NCBI RefSeq assembly: GCF_008831285.2
Contig: NC_045151.1
Span: 6,275,682-6,339,681 of the forward strand
Reading direction: 5' to 3'
DNA from: Nymphaea colorata
Lineage: Eukaryota > Streptophyta > Magnoliopsida > Nymphaeales > Nymphaeaceae
DNA length: 64,000 nt
Below are positions 11,915-24,878 of the stretch, one piece after another; position 1 is the stretch's first letter; every line of letters begins with the position of its first letter. The notes under the pieces were generated by a model. It worked only from the letters and a program-made list of their open reading frames with translations, had not been told where the DNA came from and did not search any database. Both the position numbers and the translations under genes were made by a program.

Positions 11915-12210
11915 ATGATGATTTTCTCAAATGAACAAGTCTTACACATTGAAACTACTTATCCATGGATGATGTTCTTTGATGGCTCCAAGAACATGGT
12001 CGGGACAGATATTGCGATTTTCCTACTCACTTCTGAAAAGGAGATGATCCCTTATTCTATCAAACTGGAATTCACATGTACCCACAACATGGCCGAATAT
12101 GAAGCATGGATACATGAACTTAGACTGATGCTTAGTTTCAACATCAGAAAATTTAATACTTGGGGTGATTCCTTGCTTATTGGGAGCCAAGTCAATAAAG
12201 AATAGAATGT
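11915..12210 (+). pseudogene. Second (archaeal-type) RNase H of the gypsy element
   Basis: The frame reads WMMFFDGSKNMVGTDIAIF, then CTHNMAEYEAWIHEL, then FNTWGDSLLIGSQVN. These are the D-G, M-A-E-Y-E-A and G-D-S motifs of the additional RNase H that Tat/Ogre-lineage Ty3/gypsy elements carry between the RT-linked RNase H and integrase. All three acidic positions are still visible. The reading stops at 12203-12205. Confidence 0.75.
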
Positions 12211-12525
12211 GAAAGATCCAAAACTGACACCTTACCTAGAAGTCACTTGAACTTTGGTGTAGCAATTCAAAAAATTCCTGTTGTTCCATGGCAAGAGGGA
12301 GTTTAACCAATTTACTGATGGTTTGGCCATCTTAAGATCCATTATCACTTTTAAGAAGAATGAACTAGGAAGAGCTTTCAAAGTGGGGTCTCAACTAGCA
12401 TGCCACCCTCTAGAACAAGCAAACCAAGTAGATTTAGATGAAACTCCTTCATATCAAAACATCAAGGATTACTTGAAACAGGTGAATTCCCTCCAAAAAA
12501 AAGAACACTGAGCAATACAACGTAT

Positions 12526-13635
12526 GTGAGGCCCATATTTCATTTTAGCGACATGCATACAACTCAGAATATTCATAATGTCTTGCAAAGCAAGAAGCTC
12601 AAGAAATGGTCTGGCAAGGTCATGAAGGAATTTGCAGAAGACACATTGGATGTCAAACCTAGTCAAATAGTTAATTCAGGTAGGCTACAATTAGGCCAAC
12701 CTGAAACAACATTACCACAAGTTCATCAGGAGATGTTTGAAATGCCAGATCCATGCAGATGCAATACATACTTCTACAACATATTGACATTCTATTGTAT
12801 CACCATGGCCTTTTTAATGTGGGCGTTGGGTGGAGGCAATAACCTTAAGAACTATGGAAGGCAAGCATGTTGTCTCTTTCATTTACAGGAATATCTTGAG
12901 CAGATTTGGGGTGTGCCATAACATTGTGTTCAACAATAAAATACATTTCATGAATAAGAGGATGCATGTTTTTTGCTCCAAGTTCATGATCAAGCATCAT
13001 TTTTTGTCACCCTACTATCTATAAGAAAATGGCCAAGTGAAAGCAACGAACATGATCCTGATTTGAATCATGGAAAGGATAGTAGAAACTGGTCAAGATT
13101 GGAATGAAAAATCATGTAATGCATTATGACCTATAGGACTACAATTAAGACTCCCACTAATGCCACCCCAACAAAACTAGTATATGGCATAGACATGGTC
13201 CTCCCTTTACATGTGAAGAATCTAGCTTACACGTTTGCATCTGTAATGGAACTACCCATGGACCAATATCAAAAGTAGCAGATGCTATACTTAGACCTAC
13301 TTGATGAGAAAAAATTGTGAGCAGAGGAACACACATAAGCATATTGGCAAAGGGTAGCCCAACATTATGTCAAATCAATAATCAAGTGAAGTTTCAAAAT
13401 CAATGAGCTAGTGTTAAGATCAACTACCCCATGGAAGAATCGTCCTCGTGGGAAGTGGGCCCCAAATTGGGATGACCCATATATTGTCAAGAAAGTTTTG
13501 TCAAGCAATTCATATCGACTGATTGATGTTGATGGGGTTGAATTGTCTAATCCTATAAATGCTCTTCATTTGATGTCTAATGTAGTTGCATCAAAGTTTC
13601 TTTATCAACACAATTTGCTTTTATGGCTGTACTAG
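12526..13635 (+). pseudogene. Ty3/gypsy integrase (decayed)
   Basis: The pre-core and core are readable in changing frames. They include a HADA-like segment near 12735-12780, GKHVVSFIYRNILSRFGVCH (12860-12915), an N-K-I-H-F segment replacing the usual D-N-G-x-x-F (12935-12950), and a HHFLSPYYL-stop-ENGQVKATN segment (12998-13055). The C-terminal part is intact at 13411-13580, with RGKWAPNWDDPYIVKKVLS and YRLIDVDGVELSNPINALHL, a typical gypsy GKL-type integrase tail. No chromodomain is seen. The right LTR homology begins within this tail. Confidence 0.75.
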
Positions 13636-15335
13636 TCTCTGATTTTCTTTGATGCATGCATACTCTCCATGGCCCTTCATACTAGGGCATTATTTTTCAA
13701 AAGTATCACAAGTAGCAAGGAAATAGCCACAAAATGTTTTTAACAAATTTGAGAGTCTTCACATCTAGGTACATGTCAATTTTTTAGGTTTTTGTGAACT
13801 TTATATGTTACATTATTGTGCATACAAGTTCTTCAAATTTTACACAAGCTTTTCAAATTTTACGTACGACACTTAGACACACACATGCATTCAGATTTCA
13901 CAAGTTTTCCAAAATTTGCACTTCGGTGCATATAGGTTTTGCCAATTTCGCACATTGATGCACACAAGTTTTTGTACCACGGTGCATACTCAATTTGAAC
14001 TTCAATGCATATACGTTTTTCAATGCCTCACAAGCTTGTCCAAAGCTCACACTTTGATACACATAAGATTTCCAAATTTACAGATTTGTCAAATATGTAC
14101 ATCATACACACAAGTGTCCCAATTCCGAACAAGTTTCATGCTTTTACACTTGGTTTCACACCTAGGTGTACGAAATCCTCCACACATCAGTGCACACAAG
14201 TTTTCCATTCACACAAGGGTGCATACAAGTTTCAATTTTTTTGCTTTGGCACACTCAAATTTTCACAAGTTTCAAAAGTTTCCTACAAATTTTTTCACTT
14301 TCTTGTACATTTTCGCAATTCAATGCAACCAAATTTCACAAAATTTCAAAATTTCATGCTTTGGTATAGGATTTTGCACTTCAATACCCCCAAGTAAACA
14401 TGCTTTGGCATATGATTTCGCACTTTGCTGCACCACTAGTTTACACAAGTTTTCAAACTCCTATGTCTTGGTATAACATTTCATGTTTCAGCGCCCCAAA
14501 TAAATGTGCCTCGGCATAAGATTTTGTGGTTTGACACCCTTAGGTAAACTTACCAGTGCATAAATCATGTGTCTTGTTGCAAGGTTTCGTGCTTTGGTGC
14601 ATATAAGCAAACATGCTTTAGTATACGATTGCTTCAGAATCCCGCAATTAAATGTGCATTGACATAAGATTTTGTGTTTTAGTGCACCCAAGGAAACATA
14701 CTAGTATGCATAGGTTTTCAAATTTTTTTATTCTAGTATAAGACTTTCATGCCTTGGCATGCACAAGTACATGCACTTCAACATGTATTTCTGCCAATGC
14801 ACATTTCTGCACTTCAGTGCATATTTATGCACTTCATTGTACATTTTCATACAAGCACTTCAAGTTTGATGAACATTTTGTACAAGCTATCATATTGTAC
14901 CTTGCAGGGACTTAAGGATCTTAGTTTTCAAAAAGAACAAAAAAAATTTAGTCAATAATTTGATAATCATCAAGAGGCAAAAGTTTTGGCAAGACCATGT
15001 TATAAGACAAGAACAAAGCTCAAGGAAATAGAGGAAATAAAAAGTATAAAAAATGTAACTAACTTTATTCTCCTAGTAAAACAAGAGCTGATCGATAATT
15101 AATTAGATAACAAGTGACTAAGCTGACCCCAGCAAAATAGGCAAAACAAGCATTGAGAGATGGGCTCAAGGCAAATGTAGTTGTTCCACTGGTTAAGTAG
15201 TCGAAAGTGTCAAGTAGGCAAGAAGTTGATTTGCATCTATTCTGTGAAAATTGTAGGATTTATGAAGTGTTGTCTAGTTATATCTTCTAAAGCCTTTTGA
15301 GCTCAAGCAAGTAAGTCTGAGGGGTGTACTACACC
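13510..15335 (+). repeat. Right long terminal repeat (LTR) of Ty3/gypsy element
   Basis: This is the direct counterpart of 2170-4015, containing the same T-rich periodic cassette (13800-14860) and the same 3' block (14930-15335). A segment starting GCATTGAGAGATGGGCTCA occurs at 15150 and again at 15345, just past the LTR end, so the right flank carries a partial duplication. Substitutions and indels against the left LTR are numerous, which fits an old insertion. Confidence 0.7.
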
Positions 15336-17530
15336 TAGTACTATGCATTGAGAGATGGGCTCAGGGCAAATGTAGTTCTCCCTTGTCACTTGCATGGGGT
15401 TGTTCTAGCTTCATCTCCAATCTACTGTTTTGTTGGTTCCTTGTTTCCACCATAAAAAAGATGTTCACCTTGTGATAAGAAAAAATGAATATGTCAGAAT
15501 TTAACATAATGGGATATAATCTACATAGATGATAAATTGAAGAAAATGACAAATTTGATTGCATATTGCTAGAAAATTAGCAAGATTTGACAAAACTTGA
15601 CAAAATTTGACATGGTTGACTACATCATATGAACTAGACATGATGATTTAGGACAAAAGGATAGATCGACAGATTTCATTCTACCATTTTACATGTTTAG
15701 GACCAATGCCTGGACCAATGACAAAGTACAAGTGGGCAAATGATTCCTAATGTTGTTAGGCATGAGTGTATATTATAGACCACTCTTTGGTACACAGCTC
15801 ACACTCCACAATGGCAAGACTAAGTGTATATTATAGAAACATACACTGGAATGTTGGGTACATGAGAGATACCATTGCGTTAGATAAACTCCACTTGGAA
15901 TGATGCGAAGTTCGGATCGACCTTGACCTAATCCAAATAAGATATGACCATATGGGAAAATGCTTTCTGAGTCCATCTAGACAAAAAAGATGTTTTGATT
16001 AGATACTGACATGAGTTGAACCAATAAAAACTCGAGATGCATTTTGACATTGGATTTGGACATAGACTTGAAAGCATGGTAGGACATTCCATCTCATACA
16101 TCCAGCGAGCAAGATAGATCAAGCAATTGATAATGCATTTCCTAGGTCTGGGTTGATTAGATCCCGATTTATCCAAAATTTGAGGTATGCATTTGTATCA
16201 AATCTATGGTACTAGCATAGACTCCTCCTCAGGTTTTCTAAATTTGGGATCTCCAATTCTTCTTGTTCACCCATCAATATACCAAAACTATTGTCCGTTT
16301 TGGTACTAATGAGAGAAATTTTCAGTTCAATTGGTTGGTCCAATTGTAAGGCTATATCTTGGACTAATGCCCTAGAAATAGCCTTGCAACATGATGACAG
16401 AGACATGATATAGGTAACAAATTGCTTTTGAAAATCCATGAGCAGATGCAGAAAATAGATGGCTCTATTGTATATATTCATAACAAATAGATTTGAAAAT
16501 TTGAGATAGCATACGTGGTCTCCATACAACTCCTAAATTGAGAAGGGGCATGATAAATTATTCAACTAAAGGGAACATGGTTTCTCCTCAATTAATCCTA
16601 AATGCACACAAATATGATGCCAGTAGGTATGTTCATGAGAGGTTCATAAAATTGATGTCTGGCACTTGGATTCACTTGTACATGGTCTAAAAAATCCTTA
16701 GACGAATGATGATGGGTCCCACCAAGCATGCCATCTAATCAAACTCCTTCCCATAACTCTGTCTTTTGGTTGTAGAAACAGGGAGTTAAGCAAATCAGTA
16801 AATTTCAAATTGGGTTTTGGAAAAATTTCAAGTGAAAGGGATCCACCCATCAGTATGAGGTCCAACCGTTTTTTTCTCCTTTAACATGGGTAATGCGACC
16901 AAAGACTAAAGGTTTTTGGATCATGTACAAGTCATTTGGTTGATGCATATCCTATATGATTGTGCAAAGCTTTGGATTTGAAATTGAAAGTTTATTTTGA
17001 ACTTAATTTTGAAGAAGTGATTTTAACTTGTTTGGGGCAAATTGGAGTAAAATTGGAACAAGTTGTTTGGAAAATTAACTTGTTTTGACAAATTTTTGAA
17101 AAATTAAACTTGTTTAAGGAAATTTGGATAAATTCTTTGGAAGATCGAAAATTGTTCAAATTGGAGACCGTTGTTTTGGTCGAAAATGTGCCATTTAAAT
17201 TGAATTTAAAAATTTGCAAAGATATTGAAAATTGATTTGGACCGTGGCTTTAATTCACAATTTTGGATTGGCAATTTGCATTGGAAAATTAGATAGAACA
17301 TTGGGAATTTGATTGGAAAGTTGTTGATTCTGTTTCATGATTTTTGTTGGAAATTGGATAAATTTAGATCAACTTGTGTTCAAATTTTGGAAAAAGGGGC
17401 TAAGTTAACTTAGCAAATTGAATTGATTTTGGACGAAAGATAGCTAAGTTTTTTTAGCAAATGATTGACTTTTGAAGTCTCTTTTTGCTACATCACATGA
17501 TCAGATCTAAAAGACACGAATTTGATTTCA
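15336..17530. other. Unassigned AT-rich intergenic stretch
   Basis: No gene is supported here. The portion 16990-17460 is a monotonous alternation of TTGGAAAATT-, AACTTGTTT- and AAATTGG-type words. That composition is common in the untranslated parts of plant LTR elements, and it abuts the LTR-like arm at 17530. Open frames such as 15928-16176 and 16212-16529 on the minus strand resemble no known family. Confidence 0.4.
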
Positions 17531-18960
17531 AATGGGTTCCCTTTTATGAGAAAAATTGTAATTGTTTAACTAAATATTACTTACTTTTTTTTATGAAATG
17601 TGGGTTCCAAAATATTAGAAAACATGTTACTTTCAAACAGATTTTGGCCAAATTGGTATCATGTTTTTGTTTTCTTTTGAAACTAAGTGAGATCTCCAAA
17701 TTCTTGTTCCAATATAACGTGGTCACTTTTTGCAACTTGAACTTGGATCACTTAATTTTTAGAGAATGTCCATGTATGTGCAACTAATTTTGGTGTGTGT
17801 AAATGCATGAAAGAGAAGAAAAAGTACATGAGACATTTATTCTTCTCTCGCTTATAATCTCCCAACATTCATTCAACATAAACATAAACTCATGATTCAC
17901 ACGAAACCAAGATTGTTTTTAGTCAGAATGTGGGACTCTCGCTATGCATACTTAATATATTATTAAGCACAAGAGTAGAGATGCAGTTCAGAAGCTTGAG
18001 ATTCAAATTAAAATATCAAAATAATAGAAAATCATATAAATGAAGTTAAAATCAATCTTCAAAATATAAGAGAATCATGGGCAATGTCCACTTTTGTCTC
18101 AAAATTACCACAAAATCAGATTTTATACTGATTTAAATGGCTGAAAATAAGAAATGTTCATTCTAAGAAAGCTTGATTCTTAGAAAATGATAATAAATTA
18201 TTGAAAATTTGCTTAATTTTTAGTAAGTTAACCTCTTGCAAATATGTTCCCATCCATGTTATATATACACGTTGGGTCATGACGTGAGGTTTTTAGAAAA
18301 CTTTATTTTATTAAACCAAATTTAATTTCAAATTTCAAATCAAGAAATTCATCCATTCCTTGGATGATTTCAACATATTGGATCTTCGCTTTTGGACAAA
18401 TGAAAATTGAATTTTCAAATATTTTTTTTGCAACATTTTGGGATATTGGTTAATCCCATGCAAAACTAGAAATTGATGAATGAAATCAGCAACTCTCAAA
18501 AGTGTTCTTAAGGTGCCGATTTAGATAAAATTATAACTTCCTTCTAGTTCTATAAAAAGAAGCTGATTCATGGCTGACGTGATATTTCAAGAGCTCAATT
18601 TTTGAGATTTTAAGCTAGTTTTCATGAGATCATTTTTTTTTTCAGCGACATGCATGCATTTTTACGCATGTATTGTTGGAATGAATAAAATTTTGAGATG
18701 AAATATTGAATAATCTTGTAGTTTTAAACTATGAAGATCACAATGATGATTTTCTTTCTTTAAAGTCAGCTTGAAAATGTATCTTGCCTCTTAAAATGAG
18801 ACAAGGGACCACTTATCTAATATTCACCACCACCCTTAATCAACTAAATCAAGAATGCATGAGTTCCAAATGACTCGAAATGGAAGAAATCAAGAAAATG
18901 CTCAAGCTTGTTTCTTAGTGTTGTTGCCATGCAAGGGTGGATCACATTCATGAGAATGCG
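17530..18960 (+). repeat. LTR-like arm, inverted relative to 4440-5770
   Basis: This is the plus-strand counterpart of the inverted arm described at 4440-5770. It includes a TATA-box-like CTATAAAAAG at about 18549 with downstream sequence that could form an LTR promoter. No flanking target duplication was identified. A further short match of the same polarity (AATCAAGCAATCCTAAG and GGATTCAAGCTTA, near 19350-19395) corresponds to minus-strand sequence near 4320-4380, so the homology resumes after a gap. Confidence 0.6.
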
Positions 18961-20990
18961 TCTACCTTTAATGGGCTGCTAAATTATATATATTGCGACA
19001 TCACTCTCTCATTGTGGAAGCCTCTCATGGTGGGGAGCTTAAAATAAGTTTAGACTAGCCATTTTGAAAGGGACATGGCCTTGGGGTCCTTTTCAAAATT
19101 TGATTCATGTGTTTTCTTTAAAAAAAAAACAATTTATTCATAAAGAATGCATTAAAATGTACATTTGACTGTAGTTCTCCCTAACTACACATCATTCCCA
19201 GCTATGAATAAGAGCAAAAATAAAACCCTCCCACAGATGTTGAACTTCAAAATAATTAGCAAGAAGCAGAGATAAATGAAGAGCAACCTGAAATCGCCCC
19301 TACCTTGTGGTCAGCTTTGGTGCTTGAAGCTTCTCTTTGCTTGTTCTCTGAATCAAGCAATCCTAAGAAATAACCCAAGCTTGGATTCAAGCTTAATAAA
19401 GCTAGAAGGAAAGAATCTTTTTGCTGAAAATTACAGAGATGAAGAGGGTTTCTTTACCATAAAAATCCTAAACAAGGTTCCACTAAAGTACCCAAGCTTA
19501 GCATGTTCGAGAGAAAGGGCTAGGAAATGAGAAAGAGAGAAAAAGAGAAAGAAGAAGGCTGGGCGATGGCTTTTTCTCCTCATTTCTTCTTCTCATCTGC
19601 TTCTTCTTGCTGGTCTTGGCAGTAACTTGGCTGCACTTTACTGCACTTGATCTTGGCTGCAACTAAGAGAAAATGTTAAAGAAATGGTTTATATAGGAAT
19701 GTGATTGCATAGAGAAGGGGAGGAGGAGTCTGTGCACCTACCTTCTTAATTCCCTCTCGGGCACGCCCAAGCCTTGGGGAATCTACCCCCTTTTGATCTG
19801 GTGAATTAGAATAGGTCCAGCTAGGTGTCTATCTGGAATAAAAATTGATTTAATTTTTAGAAAAGAGGCTGAGGTGGCTGCCACCTCAACTAACCCCTAA
19901 TTCGACCAATGAATTAGAGAAATCTGATTTTTCATTGGGCTTTGTCGATTCGCTTTGCTGGTGACGTGATTGCGCAAAGCACTGGTTATGAACGGGAGCT
20001 GCGGAGACTACACTAAGGTATAGAGTTGCGTCAGCTTAGGAATACACCATGAGTTGCTTTTGTAGACAAGGTAAATGAACTAACAAGTAAAGATATATAA
20101 GTGAAAAATGTTCATGAATATGATGTAGTCATAAATATAAAAATTAAAAGATAACCAAAATTTTTAAAAAAAAAGTCATCATGTTCTACAAAAGGATAAA
20201 TGTATAAGCACTACCATGGCTAGAAGAAGTTTGAGAAAGCATAGAACCCCATAGCTTCAATGGCTTCTGCCTTGTGGATTTGACTTCGTCAAATAAGTCT
20301 TCCCCTCTTCCCACCACAATCGCTTCTGTTCGGGTGAGATAGCAAATCGGTGACAATTAAACAACAAATTACTAAATAAAAAATATTGCATACCAATCCC
20401 ACAAAATAGGCCAACGCCAATATCTTCATAAATGCAGAAATCAAACTTCTTGAAGCATAAGTAGGTCTCAAAATGGTGTGAGGTAGCATCAACTAAGTTT
20501 GGAGGCAGAGTTTTATGTCTAACATCTAGTCATTTCTCAATATATCAATGTTCATATGTCTGCAACACAGTGTAGTCCATACAATGGTAGCATGGACAGT
20601 CTCTATGATAACAAAAAAATAGAATAAATCTTGTCACAGAAAAACAAAAGAAGTTGGGATATTCAAGGATTAACTTATTTACCTCTGTTCCACACCCTTT
20701 CAACTAGTCAATCCATCATCACTATTTGAAAGGTTATAATCGTATAGATTGGAAAAGACCTTTATTTACAAAGTATGGATAATATTCTACTCACTTTTTC
20801 CAATATTAAGATAAATTTCAGTTTGCATCAAACAGTATCAATTGGAATAAAAAGATTTCCACCTGCTTGCAAAGCCTTCAATATAGCATCTACATGTGAA
20901 ACACAATGAATCAACACATCATGCAAGTTGCTAGAATTGACTATCAAGGCTTTGTACTTAGACGGCTAGACTTAGACACTCGTTAACCCA
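18961..20990. other. Unassigned intergenic stretch
   Basis: No gene is recognised. An 84-codon open frame (19276-19530, +) and the purine/pyrimidine-rich block at 19510-19680 look like parts of a retroelement LTR or leader, because 19350-19395 matches inverted sequence near the left LTR-like arm. I see no pol motifs and no complete element. Confidence 0.35.
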
Positions 20991-21004
20991 CATTACCAAC
21001 TTAA

Positions 21005-21440
21005 CAACTTTTCCTTTCTTCTCTTTCCCTTCTGCTTCCCCTTCCCTTCTATGTCTCCCTCCTCCCTCCTGCATCTCCGCCTTTTCCATATGTCCCACCC
21101 TTCCCCTTCCACATCTCCCTCCCTTTGTGTCTCCCTCCTTCCCTTCCCCTTCTACATCTCCCTCCCTCTGTGTCTCCCTCCTTCCCTTCCCCTTCTACAT
21201 CTCCCTCCCTCCCTTTCACCTTCCCCTTCCCTGTCGCCTTCCCCTTTCCCTTGAGTCTCCCTTTCCCCTTCCTCATTCCTGTCTCTTTCCCCTTTCCGTT
21301 TTGTGTCACCCTCCCTCCACACCTCCCTCCCTCTATGCCTCCCTCTACGCCTCCTTCCCTTCTCCGCCATCTTCTTGAGAAACCCACACTCTTCAATTCC
21401 CCTTGCCCCTCCTATCACCATTCTTCCACTCTATTACTAC
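21005..21440. repeat. Polypyrimidine minisatellite (CCTTCCCCTTC / CTCCCTCC type)
   Basis: The plus strand is almost pure pyrimidine over about 430 bases. A unit of 43 bp beginning TGTGTCTCCCTCCTTCCC is present in two nearly identical adjacent copies (about 21127-21213), flanked by degenerate copies on both sides. The long overlapping frames it produces on both strands (Pro/Ser- and Gly/Arg-rich) are low-complexity artefacts. Confidence 0.75.
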
Positions 21441-24180
21441 AATTCATCCCACTACTAATGTCTTGACTTGTAGTTCTTATTGCTTTCTCGTGTTCCCTTT
21501 CCAAGCATTTCACTACATGTCTTTCCACTAGGATCCTCTTCGAGTCTCTATGCCATCATTTTTTTTGGTTTTCTGCTCTCGTAATTGTTTATGTTATCAA
21601 CTATCTTTTTGAAGTTGTTGTTGTTTCGAGAAGGTTTTTTCTCCATTTAATGGCCTTCTTTTTCACGTTTCATTCTAATTTGCAAGTCTATGTTATTAAC
21701 CTCTACTTCGTTTGATGGTTGGATGGTCCTTGAGCTATTTAAGGACTAACCTTTATGGTTCATGCTATTTTCTTTTGCAGTTAGGATTCATGGGTGTTAT
21801 ATTGTTGCTGGTTACTCAAGAAAATTGGAATTTGACAATGTATTTGCAACAAAATCTGAAACAAGTAACTAACGCACAGAGTGGTTCTTGTAAAATCAAA
21901 ATCTATGTATTGGATTTATGTACTAGATCTTAAAAACAGACAAGAAGGTTCATAAGTTGTACTTATTGGATCTGAATATCCAAAAGTCAAAGCATTAGAC
22001 TCATTTGGTTACTGACTCGAATTCTGATCCATGTGGTTGGGTAATTGATGAACTGTATTTGCTTAATCAAGTATGAAATAAGATAGCTCTTCTTGAGCAT
22101 CAGTTGAGGTGGGATTTTAGTTCTATTCATAAACAAACATGGAACTAAAAATACTTGGAACAAAAGTTTCAAGACATCAAACAAAATGGGGTACATGAAA
22201 GGTGAAACAAAACTTTCATCAAAAAGATACCCATTACTAAATAACGAGTTGATGCCTGAGTATTTAGTTCCAAGTATTCAAATGGGGCCTAAGGATTGAT
22301 ACATCTTTGTACCAACGCAAGCACGGTTGGAATCTTGATGACAGTAGGGGACATTATTGTATTCTTAAAGAATGATATTTTTATTTTTTGTATATATGGG
22401 TGCATTTATTGAAATAAAAATGGATTCAAAGAAAGAAATATATATCGCAAGCATGGAGACCCCTATCATGTGGTCGCATGTTAAGGGGTTGAATGTATGA
22501 CCTGCTCCAGATATGCATAGTTTAACTTTAATGTAATCTAGTAGTTGTTAAAGGAAGACCCGACCTTGCACCCCTGAGAAAGCTACGAGCTTTCTGCTAA
22601 TTGAAGATTTTCGAGGGCTGAAAACCATATTGTCTCTGGGCTGAAAACCATATAGAAAGTTACGAGCTTTCTAGCATTTTGTATTTGATCATACCTCTAA
22701 AAATATTGTCTCTAGTTTGTTCAAGTGTTATTTTAAAGATTTTGCATATATTTAACGTCATTAATAAGTTAAAAAATGGCAAATTCAAGGTACACTACCA
22801 CAAGCCTGTCTATAGCGATTACATATTAAAATCTACCAAGGATAATGTCAAACAAAAAGAAAAAAATCTTCAATTCGACCATTCATGTAATCAAATAATA
22901 AGAAAAAAAAATCCTGAATAATGCTACACATGAGATCTTGGATAAATCACTTGCGAATGCTTAAGGCTATGATTAAAAATTTCAGGATCTTGTACCACAG
23001 ATGGATCACTTCGTGCCACTAAACTGACCATAAAGAAAGAACATGCGGATTCCAACAGTTTCTCCACGAACATCTTTAGTTATGTAGGATATTCTGGCAA
23101 ATCCTTGCTTGTGAAAAAAACTTGATGGTCACCCGACCTTGTGACAAAAAATCCATATCTTAGAAGATGTTTGATTACCTTAGACGAGAACCATATAAAG
23201 CCACGCATTAATGTAAAAAACTTTTGTATCCTGCAACTAGAAAATCTCAAGCCTACAAAGTACTAAGTAAATTATTTCTTTCGAGAGATCAATTCATTAA
23301 CAATCCATCCAGTTGTTTATTAGCATTCTTACACGTACATTTAGGCTCCTTTCGTATTCAACACAATAATGCTGCCTGGGAGCGGCTGCAAATGAGAGCA
23401 GCCACTCTTTTCTAAGTTAAAAGAACGAAAGCATCAAAAGCTCGCACTTCGGGCAACGACATCGAGACGCAAACACTTCATTTCTTTTTTCGGATATTCA
23501 TCCTTCACTTGCCGGCATTTGGCACACAAATTGGCTTTTTATTGCAATTGACAAACAGCACCTCTATCACTTGCGCACCTAAAAAAAACTATGTTCTTAT
23601 TCCTTTAACTATATATAATGCACTGCTTATAATAATCAAATACCCGTATTTTTTCTTAAGAGGTGCATGTATTACCTTCTGGGTAAATAGAAGAGTAGAG
23701 GAAAGCAGAAGCTCTTATCCCATCATTCATTCTCTAAAATATTGATGTTGGATTTTCTTTCGGTGCTTTAAAGTGCCGCTTTAATCTATTTTCAACATGG
23801 ATACATACATTACCTTGGAAAAGTGTCAATTGCTTACAAGAAAAGGATAAGTACGAAAAGATCCAAAAAAGTAATGTGATGTTATCGAACCAATCTATTC
23901 AGGGATGTGAACGACAATGACGATGGAGGGCCATGAAATAAAATGGTCAATCTACCCAAAGCTGAGGCTATAACAGTAAGATCATAATGACGCACCAGTA
24001 CTTGGGACAGCAGCATGTGACCCACCTTCCAAATAATGCAGCCCTCTGGCCCCAGCAATCTCTAACAAACGGGAAAAAGAAGAGACTGAAATTTTACTTT
24101 CATAACTTCATGTTAAACAAAACAAGGAAACATGTGTTAAACAGAACAAGGAAATATGCGTGCTGAAGAAGCCGCCAGTC
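21441..24180. other. Unassigned intergenic stretch upstream of the CrRLK1L gene
   Basis: No gene is supported. There is a small direct repeat near 22580-22680, with gctgaaaaccatat twice and acgagctttct twice. An AT-rich segment follows at 22680-22920. A stretch near 23370-23400 contains GGGAGCGGCTGCAAATGAGAGC, reminiscent of the ends of small plant DNA transposons but without a visible partner. Confidence 0.35.
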
Positions 24181-24878
24181 ATCTTCTTGCTCACAGTTTA
24201 CACTTTACTCTGCTCCCTCTCTCTCTCTCTTTCTCTGTACTTTCCTTTTGGCAGGGAGTAAGGAAGGAAAGGAGCCATTTTTCCAAAGGTTTGAGTCCTT
24301 AAATATTTTGGGTACATCTTTCTTTTGTGGGAGAGACAGATAAAGGAAAAGGGAGTGTGGGGAAGGAGGAAATATCTTCTTATTGGCACCTGATTTCAGT
24401 TTTTGATTTTTCTGAAGAAGTTCAAGATTTTGTTGTCTTTCTTTCCTTTGTTTTTTGGAAGGTTCAAGGGAGCCCTTTTCAAAAGAGAGGAGGAATTTGC
24501 ATCTTTGCGTGGAAGTTATGAAGAAAAATGAGGATCTTCAGCCTTTTTGCAGACTAATGGTTAGATCTACACGTTTTGGAAGAACAGAAACTTAAAAGAA
24601 AGGCACCAATTGAATTTGGGGATTCATTTTAGCTTTATTCCTCCAAAGAACCCAGGTTCTTTGGAGTCAACTTAAGGAGAAATGCTTCCAATAATGATGC
24701 TCTTTCGGATCCCTTTTTGGTCCTGATTTCTGCATAGATCAGCTGGTGGCAGATGAAGTTGATGTTTCGCTGCTTCTGAATCATACTATTTTTGTTCAAA
24801 TCTGCTAGTTCACTCGGTTTCTTGGTTTCCTTCGCAAAAAAGTGTTTTTTGAGTTGACGAGCTAGGAAACCCCAAAAA
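24180..24878 (+). promoter_or_regulatory. Probable promoter-proximal region and 5' leader of the CrRLK1L gene
   Basis: A CT microsatellite (about 24209-24235) typical of plant core promoters or 5' UTRs precedes the coding sequence by about 650 bases. The leader has upstream ATGs: one opens a 64-codon frame at 24327-24521, and another opens a 25-codon frame at 24518-24595 (MKKNEDLQPF...). If transcribed as drawn, these could reduce translation of the main frame. The transcription start and any leader intron cannot be fixed from sequence alone. Confidence 0.4.

Noticed and set aside
13916-14476. 186-codon open frame
   Set aside because: It lies in the right LTR cassette; the protein is a Phe/His/Ser-rich translation of the repeat, and a second frame overlaps it.
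21049-21466. Long Pro/Ser-rich and Gly/Arg-rich frames on both strands
   Set aside because: They are by-products of the polypyrimidine minisatellite.
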